A stretch of 64,000 nt of DNA from Streptomyces coacervatus. GTDB lineage: Bacteria > Actinomycetota > Actinomycetes > Streptomycetales > Streptomycetaceae. Made by a program: the position numbers and the translations under genes. Shown piece by piece: positions 9,994-17,591 of this stretch. The notes under the pieces are model-generated. The model was given only the letters and a program-made list of their open reading frames with translations, was not told the origin of the DNA and did not search any database. Each line of letters begins with the position of its first letter. Position 1 is the first letter of the stretch. The DNA lies in contig NZ_JARHTP010000008.1 of the NCBI RefSeq assembly GCF_029223485.1, positions 413,375-477,374 on the forward strand, given 5' to 3'.

Positions 9994-11648
9994 TTGGCGA
10001 GGCCCTTCCTGACCGCGAGCACCTGCGGACGCTGGTAGAGCAGGACGTCGTGGCCCAGCTGCCAGATCAGGCGGTCGGCCTGGTTGTAGAGCTGGTCGCG
10101 GCGTCCTGCGTCCAGGGTGTGCACGGCCCGGCTCAGCAGGGAGTCGATCCCGGGGCTGGAAATCCTGCCGTAGTTCTCGTAGAACCGGTCGCCGCTCGGC
10201 TGCCGGTAGACGGGGTAGAGGGTGCTGGGATAGGTCAATCCCGTGAATCGGAAGATCGCCAGATCGAAATTCCCGCGGTTGAGGTACTTCGGCAGGTAGT
10301 CGTCGGCCGGGACTTTCTGGATCTCCACCGCAATTCCCGCGCGCCGGAGCATCTGCTGGATCAACTGGGAGAGGTCGAGACCAAGTCTGTTGGTGGACTG
10401 GCTGAGAGCGAAACGCAGACGCAACTCCTGCCCGTTCTTGGCACGGGTGCCGCTACCGCCGGTACGGTGCCAGCCCTGCTGATCCAGAATTCGTTCGGCG
10501 CCCTTCAGGTCGTATGTGCCGAGCGAGCCGGAATTGTCGGCGTATCCGGGCTGGTTGGTCATGAAGAAGTGATTGCCGAGCAGCGGCACTCCGACCGGGA
10601 GGCCGGTGCCGGCCACCTCGGCCAGGGCATGGCGGTCGATGGCCCGCAGCACGGCCCGGCGCACCTGGACGTCCGCGAGGGGGCCCGCGGCGCCGTTCAG
10701 GGCGACCTGGACGTCGTCCCAGGCGGAGCCGGTGCGGATGTCGGTATCGCGGGCGTTCCTGAGCCGGTCGTAGAGGTCGGCGGAGGCGGCGTTGACCGCG
10801 TCGATCTCGCCGTTGAGGAAGGCCTGGACGGCGGTCGTGGGGTCTAGGGTGCGCAGGACGATCCGGTCGAGGCGGGGGCGGGTTCCCCACCAGGCGGGGT
10901 CGGGTACGAGGGTCAGGGTCTGGCCGGTGTCGTCCCGCGAGCCGATCCGGAAGGCGCCCGCGGTGACCGGCGCCTCCCCCTGCCAACCGGTGTTGAAATC
11001 TGCCGGGTCGGCGAAGCCTGCGGCCGGATACAGCGGCGTGAACAGGCGCTGCCAGTCGGCGAACGGCCGCTTGAAGGTGACCTTCACCTCGTGCGCGTCC
11101 GCCCCCTGGCGCACCGCGGCGATGTCCTCGTAGCCGCTGGGATCGGCGACCTGGTAACGCGCGTCGCCTCTGCCCAGAGCACGCCACTGCGCCGCGAAGT
11201 CCCGCCAGCCGAGCGGCTTTCCGTCGGACCACTTGGCTTCGGGGTTGAGGCGGTAGGTGACCGTCTGGGGGGTGGTGGAGGTGACGGAGGCGGAGCGGAG
11301 GTAGTCGGGCACCCGTTGGGGAGCGCCTTCGGCATCGCGGGCGAACAGGCGTGGCTCCAGCATGCTCATGACCGTGAAGACGTCATCCAGCGTGCCGTCC
11401 ACCTGGTAGTAGTTGAACTGCGTCAGCCACTGGTAGATCGGCAGGGTCAGGGTGCCGCCCTGCCGGAGTTCGCCCGGGGGGCGGGGGTTGACGTCGGTGC
11501 GGCCGTAGGCCGGAACCGCCGCGCTGGAGCTGCTGTCGCCGGGGGCGGCGCGGCCATGGGCTCCGGTGCAGCCGCCCAGCAGAGCGCAGAGGGCGAACCA
11601 GACGAGTACGGGCCACAACCGTCTGTCGCGTATGAGGAACCCCGTCAT
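9936..11648 (-). CDS. Oligopeptide-binding lipoprotein (SBP family 5)
   Basis: A 570-residue family 5 extracellular solute-binding protein (OppA/DppA type). The start is ATG 11648, with GAGAGG about 9 bases upstream. The N-terminus has two arginines, a hydrophobic stretch and the lipobox LLGGC, so it is anchored outside the membrane after Cys lipidation. The fold is indicated by the repeated aromatic and DGKPLGWRDF-type segments of the family and by an ending NYGVPGLGDIDF. It is divergent from the permease/ATPase genes (161 bases between starts), completing a five-domain oligopeptide importer. Given the secreted peptide gene and TPR regulator in the same locus, its ligand may be that peptide. 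The C-terminal codons overlap the end of the convergent transposase gene. Confidence 0.88.
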   Translation of the reverse strand: MTGFLIRDRRLWPVLVWFALCALLGGCTGAHGRAAPGDSSSSAAVPAYGRTDVNPRPPGELRQGGTLTLPIYQWLTQFNYYQVDGTLDDVFTVMSMLEPRLFARDAEGAPQRVPDYLRSASVTSTTPQTVTYRLNPEAKWSDGKPLGWRDFAAQWRALGRGDARYQVADPSGYEDIAAVRQGADAHEVKVTFKRPFADWQRLFTPLYPAAGFADPADFNTGWQGEAPVTAGAFRIGSRDDTGQTLTLVPDPAWWGTRPRLDRIVLRTLDPTTAVQAFLNGEIDAVNAASADLYDRLRNARDTDIRTGSAWDDVQVALNGAAGPLADVQVRRAVLRAIDRHALAEVAGTGLPVGVPLLGNHFFMTNQPGYADNSGSLGTYDLKGAERILDQQGWHRTGGSGTRAKNGQELRLRFALSQSTNRLGLDLSQLIQQMLRRAGIAVEIQKVPADDYLPKYLNRGNFDLAIFRFTGLTYPSTLYPVYRQPSGDRFYENYGRISSPGIDSLLSRAVHTLDAGRRDQLYNQADRLIWQLGHDVLLYQRPQVLAVRKGLANYGVPGLGDIDFTAVGWQR

Positions 11649-11741
11649 TGCGATGCCCTCTCCCCGTTGTGAAGTTCTCTCCGTCGGGCAGTCTGCCGTA
11701 GGAAAGCGCAAACATGTCTTCAAGGAGCGGGCGCGAGCCTA

Positions 11742-11755
11742 ACATTGGCCCATGT
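11742..11755. promoter_or_regulatory. Inverted repeat in divergent importer promoter region
   Basis: ACAT-TGGCCC-ATGT lies in the 161-base space between the binding-protein start (11648, minus) and the first permease start (11810, plus). It is a possible shared operator. It does not match the TGAC-N7-GTCA palindromes near the regulator. Confidence 0.3.
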
Positions 11756-11809
11756 CAAGTACGTGAAGCCGAGGGGTTGCCCAAGGACCGCCGAGGAGTC
11801 CGACACCCG

Positions 11810-12793
11810 ATGCTTGCATTGTTGGCAAAACGCCTGACGAACTGCCTCGTATTGCTTCTCGCTTCAACATTTCTCTGCTATTTGATTTCTTCCGTTGCTC
11901 TTGACCCGCGGGCCTACTTCGAGGACCGGACACCCCGGCCGGCCGCGGCGGTTGTCGATGCGCGGCTTGCGGAACTCGGCCTCGACCGCGGTACTCCGGT
12001 CACCGAGCGGTTCGGCCACTGGGCGTGGCGGGCGCTGCACGGGGATCTGGGGCGCACGCTCGACGGCACGTCGGTGAACGCCGAGTTCGGGCGGCGGGTG
12101 GGGGTCACCGCACGGCTGCTGATCGTCGGGACGGTCGTGGGCACGGTGCTGGGGGTGCTGGCCGGGGTGTGGGCGGCAGTGCGACGGGGCGGGCTGCCCG
12201 ACCGGGCGCTGACGCTCTTCTCCTTCGTGGTGCTGTCGGTGCCGCCGTTCGTGCTCGGGCTGCTGCTGCAGGCGGGAGCGCTCACGGTCAATGACGCGGC
12301 GGGCCGCACGGTGATCCGGTACACCGGTGAGCGGACGCCCGGGTTCGAGGGCGGTCCGGCCTCCCAACTCGGTGACGCGGCAGTGCACTTGGCGCTGCCG
12401 ACGATCTCGGTCGCGCTCGGGGCGATCGCCGCGTACAGCCGCTACCAGCGGGGGGCCACGCTGGACGTCCTCGCCTCGGACCATCTGCGCACCGCCCAGG
12501 CCAAGGGGCTCACCCCCGGACGGGCGCTGCTCCGGCACGGGCTGCGGACCTCGCTGATTCCGCTGACGGCGTTCTTCTCCTTCGGATTTCTGACGCTGTT
12601 CACGGGCGCCGTGTTCACGGAGAAGATCTACGGCTGGCACGGCATGGGCAGCTGGTTCATCGAGTCCGTCCAGCGGGGCGATGTGAACGCGGCCATGGCG
12701 GTCGAGGTGTTCAGCGCCGCGCTCGTCCTGCTGGCCGGACTGGTCGCCGATCTGCTGCACGGCGCGCTCGACCCTCGGGTGCGGTACGCGTGA
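11810..12793 (+). CDS. Oligopeptide ABC transporter permease (OppB/DppB-like)
   Basis: A 327-residue inner-membrane permease with about six membrane helices. The first is right at the N-terminus (LVLLLASTFLCYLIS). The EAA loop is recognisable as the stretch around AKGLTPGRALLRHGLRTSLIPL, typical of the B-type permease. The start is taken at ATG 11810 with GAGGAG upstream; longer in-frame starts would add a hydrophilic tail that family members lack. It overlaps the next permease by 4 bases (GTGA), so the two are translationally coupled. Confidence 0.88.
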   Translation: MLALLAKRLTNCLVLLLASTFLCYLISSVALDPRAYFEDRTPRPAAAVVDARLAELGLDRGTPVTERFGHWAWRALHGDLGRTLDGTSVNAEFGRRVGVTARLLIVGTVVGTVLGVLAGVWAAVRRGGLPDRALTLFSFVVLSVPPFVLGLLLQAGALTVNDAAGRTVIRYTGERTPGFEGGPASQLGDAAVHLALPTISVALGAIAAYSRYQRGATLDVLASDHLRTAQAKGLTPGRALLRHGLRTSLIPLTAFFSFGFLTLFTGAVFTEKIYGWHGMGSWFIESVQRGDVNAAMAVEVFSAALVLLAGLVADLLHGALDPRVRYA

Positions 12794-13644
12794 GATCCGC
12801 GCGCGGGGCGTTGGTACGGCGGCGGCTGGTCCGCTCACCGGGAGCCATGGCGGGCGGGGCGCTGCTGCTGGGCCTGTTCCTGTTCGCCTTCGCCGGACCG
12901 CACCTGTCCGGGTGGGGTTACGCCGACATCGACTACTCGGCGCTGCACCGGCCGCCGGACGCCAGGCACTGGCTCGGCACCAACCGGATCGGCCAGGACG
13001 TCTACGCGCAGTGCGCCCGGGGACTGCAGAAGTCGCTGTTCATCGGGGTGTTGGCGGCGGGCTTCTCGACGGGGCTCGCGGCGGTCATAGGGGTGTGCGC
13101 GGGGTACTTCGGGGGCTGGGTGGACCGGGCGCTGATGCTTCTCGTGGACCTGATGCTGGTGGTTCCGTCCTTCCTGGTCCTCGTCGTGCTGGCACCGCGG
13201 CTGCGGGCTCTCGGCTGGCTCGCGTACGTCGGGCTGATCGCCGCGTTCGGCTGGATGATCACCGCGCGTGCGGTACGGGCGACGACCCGGTCACTGAAGG
13301 AGCGTCAGTTCGTGCTGGTGGCCCGGCACATGGGGGTACACCCGGTCACGGTCGTCCGGCGGCACATCCTCCCGCACATGGCGTCCTTCCTCATCACGGA
13401 CGCGACGGTGGCCGTGGCCGGAGCGGTCATCAGTGAGACCGGTCTGTCGTACTTCGGCTTCGGGGTGCAGCCGCCGGACGTGTCGCTGGGCACCCTGATC
13501 GCCGACGCCGCGGACGTGCCGACGACGTATCCGTGGATGTTCTTCCTCCCGGCGGGGCTGCTGGTCCTGCTTGTCCTGGCGTTCCATCTCATCGGCGATG
13601 CGTTGCGGGGTGCGCTGGATCCGGAGGCCGCGCATGACGGGTGA
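12790..13644 (+). CDS. Oligopeptide ABC transporter permease (OppC/DppC-like)
   Basis: A 284-residue partner permease of the C type. It has the N-terminal helix (ALLLGLFLFAFAG), the family phrase HWLGTNRIGQDVYAQ in the first periplasmic stretch, and the EAA loop around ARHMGVHPVTVVRRHILPH. It starts at GTG 12790 inside the stop of the previous gene and ends 11 bases inside the ATPase gene, so all three are one transcript and coupled. Confidence 0.88.
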   Translation: MRSARGALVRRRLVRSPGAMAGGALLLGLFLFAFAGPHLSGWGYADIDYSALHRPPDARHWLGTNRIGQDVYAQCARGLQKSLFIGVLAAGFSTGLAAVIGVCAGYFGGWVDRALMLLVDLMLVVPSFLVLVVLAPRLRALGWLAYVGLIAAFGWMITARAVRATTRSLKERQFVLVARHMGVHPVTVVRRHILPHMASFLITDATVAVAGAVISETGLSYFGFGVQPPDVSLGTLIADAADVPTTYPWMFFLPAGLLVLLVLAFHLIGDALRGALDPEAAHDG

Positions 13645-15748
13645 TGCGCTGCTCGACGTCCGTGGGCTGCGGGTCGGGGTGGTGGGAGCGGGGCGGTCGC
13701 CCGGGCCGGAGCTCGTGCGCGGGGTCGATCTTCGTTTGTGCAGGGGGGAAGTCCTCGGGCTGGTGGGCGAGTCGGGGGCGGGCAAGACCCTTACCGCGCT
13801 GGCGCTGCTCGGTCTCTGTCCGCCGGGGGTGGAGGTGAGCGGTTCGGTGCGGCTGCTCGGGCGGGAGCTGGTCGGGCTGCCCGTGCGGGAGCTCGCCCGG
13901 GTGCGGGGGCGGCACATCGCCATGGTGTTCCAGGACGCGCTGACCGCGTTCACTCCGGTGCAGCGGGTGGGTGATCAGATCGGCGAGGTGTTGCGCATCC
14001 ATCAACGCCCGCGGCCGGGGCGGGAGTCGGCACTGCGGGCCGCGATCGAGCTGCTGGACACGGTCGGGGTGCCGGAGCCGGACCGGGCCGCCCGTTCGTA
14101 CCCGCACCAGTTGTCGGGCGGGATGCGGCAGCGCGCCATGATCGCCATGGCCATGGCGGGCCGCCCCGATGTGATCGTGGCCGACGAACCCACCAGCGCA
14201 CTGGACGTCACCGTGCAGGCCCAGGTGCTTCAGGCGCTGGCGACGGCGCGTCGGGCCACGGGTGCGGCGCTGCTGCTGGTCAGCCACGACCTGGGGGTGG
14301 TGGCGGGGACGGCGGACCGGGTCGCGGTGATGTACGGCGGGCGGATCGTGGAGAGCGCCGGCACCGACGCACTGTTCGCGCGGCCCCGGATGCCCTACAC
14401 CATGGGGTTGATCGGGTCCGTGCCCCGCGTCGACGGGGAGGCCCCGCCCGCCCCTGTGCCGGGCGAGCCGCCGGCGGTGGGCGACATCGGGCCGGGCTGC
14501 GCCTTCGCCCCACGGTGTCCGCTCGCCGAGCAGAGCTGCCGGGCGCGGCTGCCCGAACTCACGGGAGACGGCGGGCACTTCGTCGCCTGCCATCGGGCCG
14601 ACGAGGCCGCGATGCGCGGCTCCGTCGAGCTGTTTCCGCCGAGCGGGTACCGGAAACCCCCGGAGAAAGGGGCCGAGCCGGAGCCTGTGCTGAGGATCGC
14701 CGGGCTTGCCAAGTCCTTTCCCGCGCCCCGCGGCTTCGGACAGTGGAGCCCGTGGCGAGGGCGGACGAACACCGCGCAACACGTCGTACCGGCCTTGGAG
14801 TCGGTCGATCTCGAAGTGCGCCGAGGGGAGACCCTGGGGCTGGTGGGAGAGTCCGGGGCCGGGAAGTCCACCACGCTCCTCGAAGTGATCTCTCTGGCGG
14901 CTCCGCGCACCGGGACGATCGAGATCCTCGGGCAGGACACCTCGTCGTTGTCCCGCGACGCGGCGCGGCGACTGCGGGGTGCGGTGCAGCTCGTTCCCCA
15001 GGACCCGATGTCGAGCCTGGATCCGCGGATGCCGGTGGGTGACATAGTCGCCGAGCCGCTGTGGGTGCAGCGGATGCCGGCCGACCGCGTCGCCGCGCGC
15101 GTGGCGGAAGTGCTGCGGCTCGTCGGGCTCGGCCCGGACGACATGTCCGCCTGCCCGCACCGGTTCTCCGGCGGCCAGCGACAACGCATCGCCATCGCCC
15201 GGGCGTTGGCCGCCCGGCCGCAACTGCTGCTGCTGGACGAGCCGCTGTCGGCGCTCGACGTGTCCGTGGGGGCCGGAATCCTCGATCTGCTGCGCAGGCT
15301 GAGAGAGGGTCCCGGCCCTTCTTGTCTGTTCGTCTCGCACGACCTGGCCGTGGTGCGACACATCGCCGACCGGGTCGCGGTCATGCATGCCGGTCGCGTC
15401 GTCGAGACCGGCGAGGTCAAGGAGGTGTTCGAGCGGCCTGCCCACCCGTACACCAGGGCGCTGCTGGACGCGGTGTCCGTGCCGGATCCCGCGCTGCAGC
15501 GAACACGTACGACTGTGGTCCTGCGGGGCGATCCGCCGGCGGCCGGCGAGCACATGACGGGATGCCGATTCCGGACACGTTGCCCCGTGTTCGCATCACT
15601 TCGACGGGAGCAACAGAAGAGATGTGAACGGGAAATACCGGCGACCCTGAAGACGGCTGTGGGGGGTGGCCGTTCTGTCGCCTGTCATTTTCCGCTCACG
15701 CACCCTCGGGACGGATCCGGGCAGGACTCGTTTCCGGTGGCCGGCTGA
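13634..15748 (+). CDS. Fused double ATPase of oligopeptide ABC importer (OppD-OppF fusion)
   Basis: A 704-residue protein carrying two complete ABC ATPase domains in one chain. The first half has Walker A GESGAGKT, signature LSGGMRQRAMIA and Walker B VIVADEPTS. The second half has GESGAGKST, signature FSGGQRQRIAIA and Walker B LLLLDEPLS. Each half ends in the Cys-rich oligopeptide-transporter C-terminal motif (CAFAPRCPL and CRFRTRCPVF). It drives peptide import by the two permeases. The start is ATG 13634, overlapping the permease by 11 bases. Its stop lies 15 bases from the stop of the convergent secreted-peptide gene. Confidence 0.9.
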   Translation: MTGDALLDVRGLRVGVVGAGRSPGPELVRGVDLRLCRGEVLGLVGESGAGKTLTALALLGLCPPGVEVSGSVRLLGRELVGLPVRELARVRGRHIAMVFQDALTAFTPVQRVGDQIGEVLRIHQRPRPGRESALRAAIELLDTVGVPEPDRAARSYPHQLSGGMRQRAMIAMAMAGRPDVIVADEPTSALDVTVQAQVLQALATARRATGAALLLVSHDLGVVAGTADRVAVMYGGRIVESAGTDALFARPRMPYTMGLIGSVPRVDGEAPPAPVPGEPPAVGDIGPGCAFAPRCPLAEQSCRARLPELTGDGGHFVACHRADEAAMRGSVELFPPSGYRKPPEKGAEPEPVLRIAGLAKSFPAPRGFGQWSPWRGRTNTAQHVVPALESVDLEVRRGETLGLVGESGAGKSTTLLEVISLAAPRTGTIEILGQDTSSLSRDAARRLRGAVQLVPQDPMSSLDPRMPVGDIVAEPLWVQRMPADRVAARVAEVLRLVGLGPDDMSACPHRFSGGQRQRIAIARALAARPQLLLLDEPLSALDVSVGAGILDLLRRLREGPGPSCLFVSHDLAVVRHIADRVAVMHAGRVVETGEVKEVFERPAHPYTRALLDAVSVPDPALQRTRTTVVLRGDPPAAGEHMTGCRFRTRCPVFASLRREQQKRCEREIPATLKTAVGGGRSVACHFPLTHPRDGSGQDSFPVAG

Positions 15749-15760
15749 GCTGCACCGGCC
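15739..15760. terminator. Possible bidirectional hairpin between ATPase and peptide gene
   Basis: GGCCGG (15739-15744) pairs with CCGGCC (15755-15760) around a 10-base loop, overlapping the 3' end of the ATPase gene just before the convergent peptide stop. A short stem, so only a weak call. Confidence 0.35.
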
Positions 15761-15763
15761 GGT

Positions 15764-15913
15764 TCAGCAGCAGCCGCCGCCCGCCGGGCCGTTTTCCCTC
15801 GCCGGCTTGACCGTCTGCGCGGATGCCCCTCCTTCTGCGAGGAAGGTCCCACCGCCGACCAGTCCGGCGACAAACAGCAGAGCCACAAGTATTGCGGCGA
15901 GTTTGTGAATCAC
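15764..15913 (-). CDS. Small secreted peptide, candidate pheromone precursor (49 aa)
   Basis: A 49-codon reading frame on the minus strand from GTG 15913 to TGA 15764, with GGAG 7 bases before the start. The N-terminus is MIHK, then a hydrophobic run LAAILVALLFVAGLVGGG, then the signal-peptidase-type site GASA before Gln33. That would leave a 17-residue mature peptide QTVKPARENGPAGGGCC ending in two cysteines. I do not recognise a named family. Support comes from the combined ribosome site, the canonical Sec signal and the context. It is convergent with a complete oligopeptide importer and divergent from an XRE-HTH/TPR regulator, as expected for an RRNPP-type signal gene. Alternatives are a small secreted structural or redox peptide, or a chance signal-like frame. 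Confidence 0.68.
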   Translation of the reverse strand: MIHKLAAILVALLFVAGLVGGGTFLAEGGASAQTVKPARENGPAGGGCC

Positions 15914-15943
15914 TCCTTTTCTCCATTCCCCCTAGAGGTTTTT

Positions 15944-15962
15944 ATTGACAATGTGAGTCAAT
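15944..15962. promoter_or_regulatory. Palindromic operator ATTGAC-N7-GTCAAT upstream of peptide gene
   Basis: A perfect 6-base inverted repeat ATTGAC-AATGTGA-GTCAAT, centred about 40 bases upstream of the peptide start. The core TGAC-N7-GTCA recurs over the start codon of the XRE/TPR regulator (16142-16158). The local sequence is AT-rich compared with the rest of the window. This is a likely binding site of the adjacent HTH regulator. Confidence 0.6.
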
Positions 15963-15984
15963 CGAACATTACATCGCTAGTCAA
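15956..15984 (-). promoter_or_regulatory. TTGACT-N17-TTGACT direct repeat upstream of peptide gene
   Basis: On the minus strand two TTGACT hexamers (15984-15979 and 15961-15956) are separated by 17 bases, and the second ends 42 bases before the peptide GTG. The identical arrangement precedes glgX (4353-4381). The downstream copy overlaps the palindrome at 15944-15962, so an activator and a repressor could compete here. Confidence 0.5.
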
Positions 15985-16107
15985 GTCCATATTATGCAAA
16001 ATGGGGATTATTGGAATCGGAATTTCCAGGTCCTGTTCGCACACCCGGCGAACACAAGCGGAGCAGGGTGTTTTCGGCCGCTCCGGGCCACAGCCCGGTC
16101 AAGCCCA

Positions 16108-16136
16108 TTGGCGTGGCCCAGTCATGCTGGTATTGT
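16108..16136 (+). promoter_or_regulatory. Promoter of XRE/TPR regulator gene, likely leaderless transcript
   Basis: TTGGCG (16108-16113), a 17-base spacer and TATTGT (16131-16136) form a good sigma-70-type promoter. Transcription would begin about 16142-16144, at or next to the ATG at 16142, giving a leaderless mRNA. The operator at 16142-16158 then covers the start point. Confidence 0.6.
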
Positions 16137-16141
16137 GATCT

Positions 16142-16158
16142 ATGACATCTCAAGTCAT
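16142..16158. promoter_or_regulatory. Palindromic operator ATGAC-N7-GTCAT over regulator start
   Basis: A perfect inverted repeat ATGAC-ATCTCAA-GTCAT exactly over the predicted transcription and translation start of the XRE/TPR gene. It shares TGAC-N7-GTCA with the site at 15944-15962. The position suggests autorepression. Confidence 0.6.
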
Positions 16159-17536
16159 GTGCTCACTCCTGGGAAGCCAAATGGATCAAGCGGAAAGCGC
16201 ATCTCCGGTCGAGGTGGGCAGGCGCATCCGGAGCCTTCGGGTCAAACTCGGGCTGAAGCAGCAGGATCTGGCCTCCTCGGATATCTCCGCGAGCTACATC
16301 TCGCTCATCGAATCGGGGAAAAGGGCTCCCTCGGATCCGGTGCTCTCCGCTCTCGCCGGGAAACTGGGGTGCTCGCCGGACCATCTGCGCACCGGCCGTG
16401 ACGAGCACGTCCTGGAGGACACCAGGCTGAAGCTGTCTTTCGCGGAAATGGCCCTGCGGAACGGCGACAACGGGGAGGCCCTCCAGGCCTTCGGTGAACT
16501 CCTCGCCAAACCGGCCCTGCTGGACCCGCAGATGCGGCTGCGCGCCCGTATCGGTCAGGCGACCTCGCTGGAGAAGCTCGACCGTATCGAGGCCTCGATC
16601 CCCGTCCTGGAGGAGCTCGGCAAGGACCCGTCTCTGGCCGCCGGCTCCGACGAGTGGTGCCGCGTCCAGGTCGCCCTCAGCCGCTGCTACCGCAACATGG
16701 GCGACATCACCCTGAGCATCGAGATCGGCGAGCGGGCCTTGGCCGCGCTGGACGCGCTCGGTCTGGACGTCACCGTGGACCATATCCAGGTCGGGGCGAC
16801 GCTCATCGGGTCGTATCTCATGCGCGGCGACATCACCCGGGCCCATCTCCTCGCCCAGAAGCTGATTCCGGTGGCGGAGGACCACGGCGGCCGGGCCGGC
16901 CGCGGCGCGGTGTACTGGAACGCGGGGCTGGTCGCCCTCTCCCGGCGGCAGCTCCCCGAGGCGCTCGCGCTCACCGAGCGGGCCCTGGCGATGATGGCCG
17001 ACGACGACAACCTGCGGCATGTGGCGATGCTCAAGATGACGGTCGCCTGGCTGGAGTTGCAGTCCGACGTGCCCGACCCGGCCCGGGCGCTGGAACTCCT
17101 CCAGGACGCCGGCCAGACCCTCGCAGAGCTCGGCACCGCCGTGGAACAGGCCAGGTGCGAGATCTGTCTGATCGACGCGAACACCCAGCTCGGCCGCTGG
17201 GACGAGGCCGTCTCCCACGCCCGGCGCGCCCTCGGACTGCTCAGCTCGGGTCCGCGCGTGGAGGCAGTCGGAGCGCGCGTCAGGATCGCCGAGATCCATC
17301 TGCTGCGCGGGGAGTCGGAGGAGGGCCTGCAGGGCCTGCACGCGGCGACCCGTCAGCTGCGGCACTTCGCGCCGTCGTACGAGACCGCGCAGGAGTGGCG
17401 CCACCTCGGTGACGTGTGGAAGCGCCAGGGCCGCGCGAAGGAGGCCCTGGACGCCTACGACCAGGCGCTGCAGGCCTCCGGGATGCCCACGACGTACGAT
17501 CCCGCGCAGGCCCTGGCCGAGCAGCACCAGGGCTGA
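16142..17536 (+). CDS. XRE-family HTH regulator with TPR repeats, candidate peptide receptor
   Basis: A 464-residue cytosolic protein. Residues about 24-80 form an XRE-type HTH (VGRRIRSLRVKLGLKQQDLA, then SYISLIESGKRAPS). The rest, about 95-455, is a run of helical TPR-like hairpins ending in a clear TPR (EWRHLGDVWKRQGRAKEALDAYDQAL). HTH plus TPR is the architecture of the RRNPP receptors (Rgg, PlcR, NprR, PrgX), whose TPR groove binds an imported peptide. It is divergent from the 49-aa secreted peptide gene and next to the importer. Start ATG 16142 fits a leaderless transcript; ATG 16181 with GGGAAG upstream is an alternative and would keep the whole HTH. Other ligands or protein partners for the TPR region remain possible. 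Confidence 0.82.
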   Translation: MTSQVMCSLLGSQMDQAESASPVEVGRRIRSLRVKLGLKQQDLASSDISASYISLIESGKRAPSDPVLSALAGKLGCSPDHLRTGRDEHVLEDTRLKLSFAEMALRNGDNGEALQAFGELLAKPALLDPQMRLRARIGQATSLEKLDRIEASIPVLEELGKDPSLAAGSDEWCRVQVALSRCYRNMGDITLSIEIGERALAALDALGLDVTVDHIQVGATLIGSYLMRGDITRAHLLAQKLIPVAEDHGGRAGRGAVYWNAGLVALSRRQLPEALALTERALAMMADDDNLRHVAMLKMTVAWLELQSDVPDPARALELLQDAGQTLAELGTAVEQARCEICLIDANTQLGRWDEAVSHARRALGLLSSGPRVEAVGARVRIAEIHLLRGESEEGLQGLHAATRQLRHFAPSYETAQEWRHLGDVWKRQGRAKEALDAYDQALQASGMPTTYDPAQALAEQHQG

Positions 17537-17591
17537 GAGCCTGTGCTCGGGCCGACCGGCTCGGCGCGTTCCCCCGTGAGTCCTCATCGGC

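Noticed and set aside
8292..10847. Very long plus-strand open frame (about 850 codons) over the AGE-like, transposase and binding-protein genes
   Set aside because: Its translation is Arg/Ala/Gly-rich with no recognisable domain and it overlaps three well-supported genes in other frames; a GC-driven shadow frame.
15666..15908. Plus-strand 80-codon frame and a minus-strand 76-codon frame overlapping the secreted-peptide gene
   Set aside because: Neither has a hydrophobic signal or good composition; the 49-codon frame from GTG 15913 has both ribosome site and signal peptide.
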